Below, in pieces: positions 62,642-64,000 of a stretch of DNA of 64,000 bases. A program made the position numbers and the translations under genes. The notes beneath the pieces are model-generated. The model ran no database searches. It had not been told where the DNA came from and saw only the letters and a program-made list of their open reading frames with translations. Positions within the stretch are counted from its first letter, which is position 1. Every line of letters starts with the position of its first letter. The DNA comes from Legionella bononiensis. GTDB lineage: Bacteria; Pseudomonadota; Gammaproteobacteria; Legionellales; Legionellaceae. The DNA is taken from NCBI RefSeq assembly GCF_016786215.1, contig NZ_JADOBG010000022.1:496001-560000 (forward strand), written 5' to 3'.

Positions 62642-64000
62642 CTAATAAGCTAAAGCGGTACTATTAGCTCGTTTGGAAGCTTCAAACAACTCTGACCACT
62701 CAGCCACCGCTTTATCAGCAAGAAAATCAAGCTTTTCATCAGCTACGCTAAAAATACATGATAATAAATCGCGAAGACGATCATAGATTGAATTCGTTTC
62801 TTTTGTTCGTGTTGAATCCGATACAGGTCGACTTATTACTACTGAAAATATTTTTTCCAATCGTAATATATTATCGTTACCTGCGTTCTTATCTTGCATT
62901 AGGCCTCGAATTTTATTGATACCAGTGGGTGAGGCAGTAGATTTTTTCCCATCAAACAACCCCAAACCCCACGAATCTTTTTTAGGTTTATGAAATCGGC
63001 TTTCTTCATTGATTAATGAGGTTAATGCATCATAAAGTTTGGTACAAACATCTTCGCCTAACTGCCTAGCAGTTAATTTACAGAGCAAATCATTCCCAGA
63101 TAAAAAATAAGACTTCAAGTTTTTACTAATATTTTTAACTTCGTTGTCTGTGGCCATCACATCATCATATTGCACGCCTTTTCCCGTACCTAAACGAGCA
63201 TTAATCGCCTCGATAATATCTGCTGGCAAATACATATCCGGGGTTTTTATACCGTCAGACCCTGGAGCGTTTTGTCCCGCATGCTCATGCTGATGTCGGG
63301 TCATATAGATGTCTGCAAATATATTAACAAAATTAATACGCTCTACTTTATCACTCGGGATACCAAATTTAGGCCATACACCATATTTTTCTTTAAATAA
63401 AATCATGGCATCAGTGTGCATTAACTCTATAGCTTTTCTATCCTTTCCGCTGACACAGGAACCATAGCTATGACCATCTACGGTCAGGGTAATCAGCTGC
63501 TCTAAAGATGTTAGAAACAGCTCTCTTCCAACATAATCCCTAAAAGTCGCTGAAAAAAGAGGGGATTCAAGTACTCGTTTATACTCGTCTAAAAGATCCT
63601 GTAATCCTGGAGTATTAGCCACATAAGTTTGTGCGGTCTTTAATAAATGGAGACTATCAGGATCATCCGAAGCAGTATAATAGAAATACTTCGCATAATT
63701 AAAAGGATGATTATGTTGTAAAATATCGGGCGCTTTTCCGCTTTTTTGAACAGTCGCTCGCGCGTATTTAAATAATTCCAGATCAGGTGGAAGAGGCAAA
63801 TATTCCAAAACCATTGAAGGGATATAGTCCACCCCGTGAAGTGGGCTGATGAGGGTCTGCAATAAACACAGCTGTCCTGGTTTTGCATGCTCCATAACTT
63901 TGGCAAAATTTGCATCGCTATGTCGCTGTTGAACTGATTCTGGTGCATCCAAAACATCACGACTGACTATATGGCTGGATCTAAAGCGTTTACCAAATAA
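62642..64000 (-). CDS. Effector candidate with CX5R phosphatase motif, 5' end outside window
   Basis: The frame is open to the right edge; only a TTG is found at 63952, so the start is outside. About 450 residues are visible. The stretch GHSYGSCVSGKDRKAIELMH holds C-V-S-G-K-D-R, the CX5R P-loop with the Ser-Gly-Lys-Asp-Arg core typical of phosphoinositide phosphatases such as SopB/IpgD and Legionella SidF. The Thr/Ala position after R is K. The C-terminal end is helical, without an obvious signal block. A host-lipid phosphatase role is inference; other cys-phosphatases remain possible. A large hairpin closes it. Confidence 0.75.
   Translation of the reverse strand, partial: LFGKRFRSSHIVSRDVLDAPESVQQRHSDANFAKVMEHAKPGQLCLLQTLISPLHGVDYIPSMVLEYLPLPPDLELFKYARATVQKSGKAPDILQHNHPFNYAKYFYYTASDDPDSLHLLKTAQTYVANTPGLQDLLDEYKRVLESPLFSATFRDYVGRELFLTSLEQLITLTVDGHSYGSCVSGKDRKAIELMHTDAMILFKEKYGVWPKFGIPSDKVERINFVNIFADIYMTRHQHEHAGQNAPGSDGIKTPDMYLPADIIEAINARLGTGKGVQYDDVMATDNEVKNISKNLKSYFLSGNDLLCKLTARQLGEDVCTKLYDALTSLINEESRFHKPKKDSWGLGLFDGKKSTASPTGINKIRGLMQDKNAGNDNILRLEKIFSVVISRPVSDSTRTKETNSIYDRLRDLLSCIFSVADEKLDFLADKAVAEWSELFEASKRANSTALAY

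Overview
The window looks like chromosome from a Legionella species. The evidence is a clear homolog of the Dot/Icm effector RalF, three tandem proteins resembling the Legionella major outer membrane protein family, a ProQ/FinO protein resembling the competence repressor RocC beside a tkt-gap-pgk-pyk cluster, several effector-like genes with eukaryote-directed motifs, and AT-rich DNA. I could not run a search, so species and orthology rest on reading the sequence.

Layout. 1-7.3 kb: the end of a P1B-type ATPase with altered catalytic motifs, a secreted protein, small unknown genes, ralF and an ArsC/YffB-like reductase. 7.5-11.8 kb: a three-gene ABC exporter (ATPase, FtsX-type permease, membrane-fusion adaptor) with overlapping genes. 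11.8-19.8 kb: a beta-carbonic anhydrase with a long C-terminal extension, an AsmA-like protein, three tandem outer-membrane proteins and a secreted amidase.

19.8-42.3 kb is an accessory region beside ssrA (tmRNA, minus strand, 42311-42719). Two related ~175-190 bp sequences, each beginning with a copy of the ssrA 3' end (19.8 kb, degenerate; 38.7 kb, nearly exact), suggest two related elements inserted one after the other at ssrA. No integrase gene remains. The cargo comprises a stress set (periplasmic Hsp20-like, ribosome-hibernation factor, Hsp20), a bestrophin, many acetyltransferases and a nucleotidyltransferase, a bifunctional GNAT-phosphotransferase, a 1192-residue protein made of about 16 copies of an unfamiliar ~52-residue repeat, an ankyrin-like protein with a papain/YopT-like Cys-His-Asp core, a protein ending in a CaaX box, a deaminase, a toxin-antitoxin pair, and a saccharopine-dehydrogenase-like/DUF4166 pair. 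Decayed genes are frequent: alanine dehydrogenase, a REP-type transposase, an ISL3-type transposase and a HigB-like toxin.

42.8-49.4 kb carries an old tandem duplication: a secreted propeller-like protein plus oligopeptidase A. The second copy keeps the propeller gene, but its peptidase has shrunk to its two joined ends. 49.7-55.4 kb is the central-carbon operon tkt-gap-pgk-pyk. 55.6-64 kb holds a second Cys-His-Asp effector candidate, an FG-GAP/ASPIC-type protein, a membrane protein, rocC-mltA, a small membrane protein, dapB, and the 3' part of a gene with a CX5R (CVSGKDR) phosphatase motif like those of phosphoinositide-phosphatase effectors.
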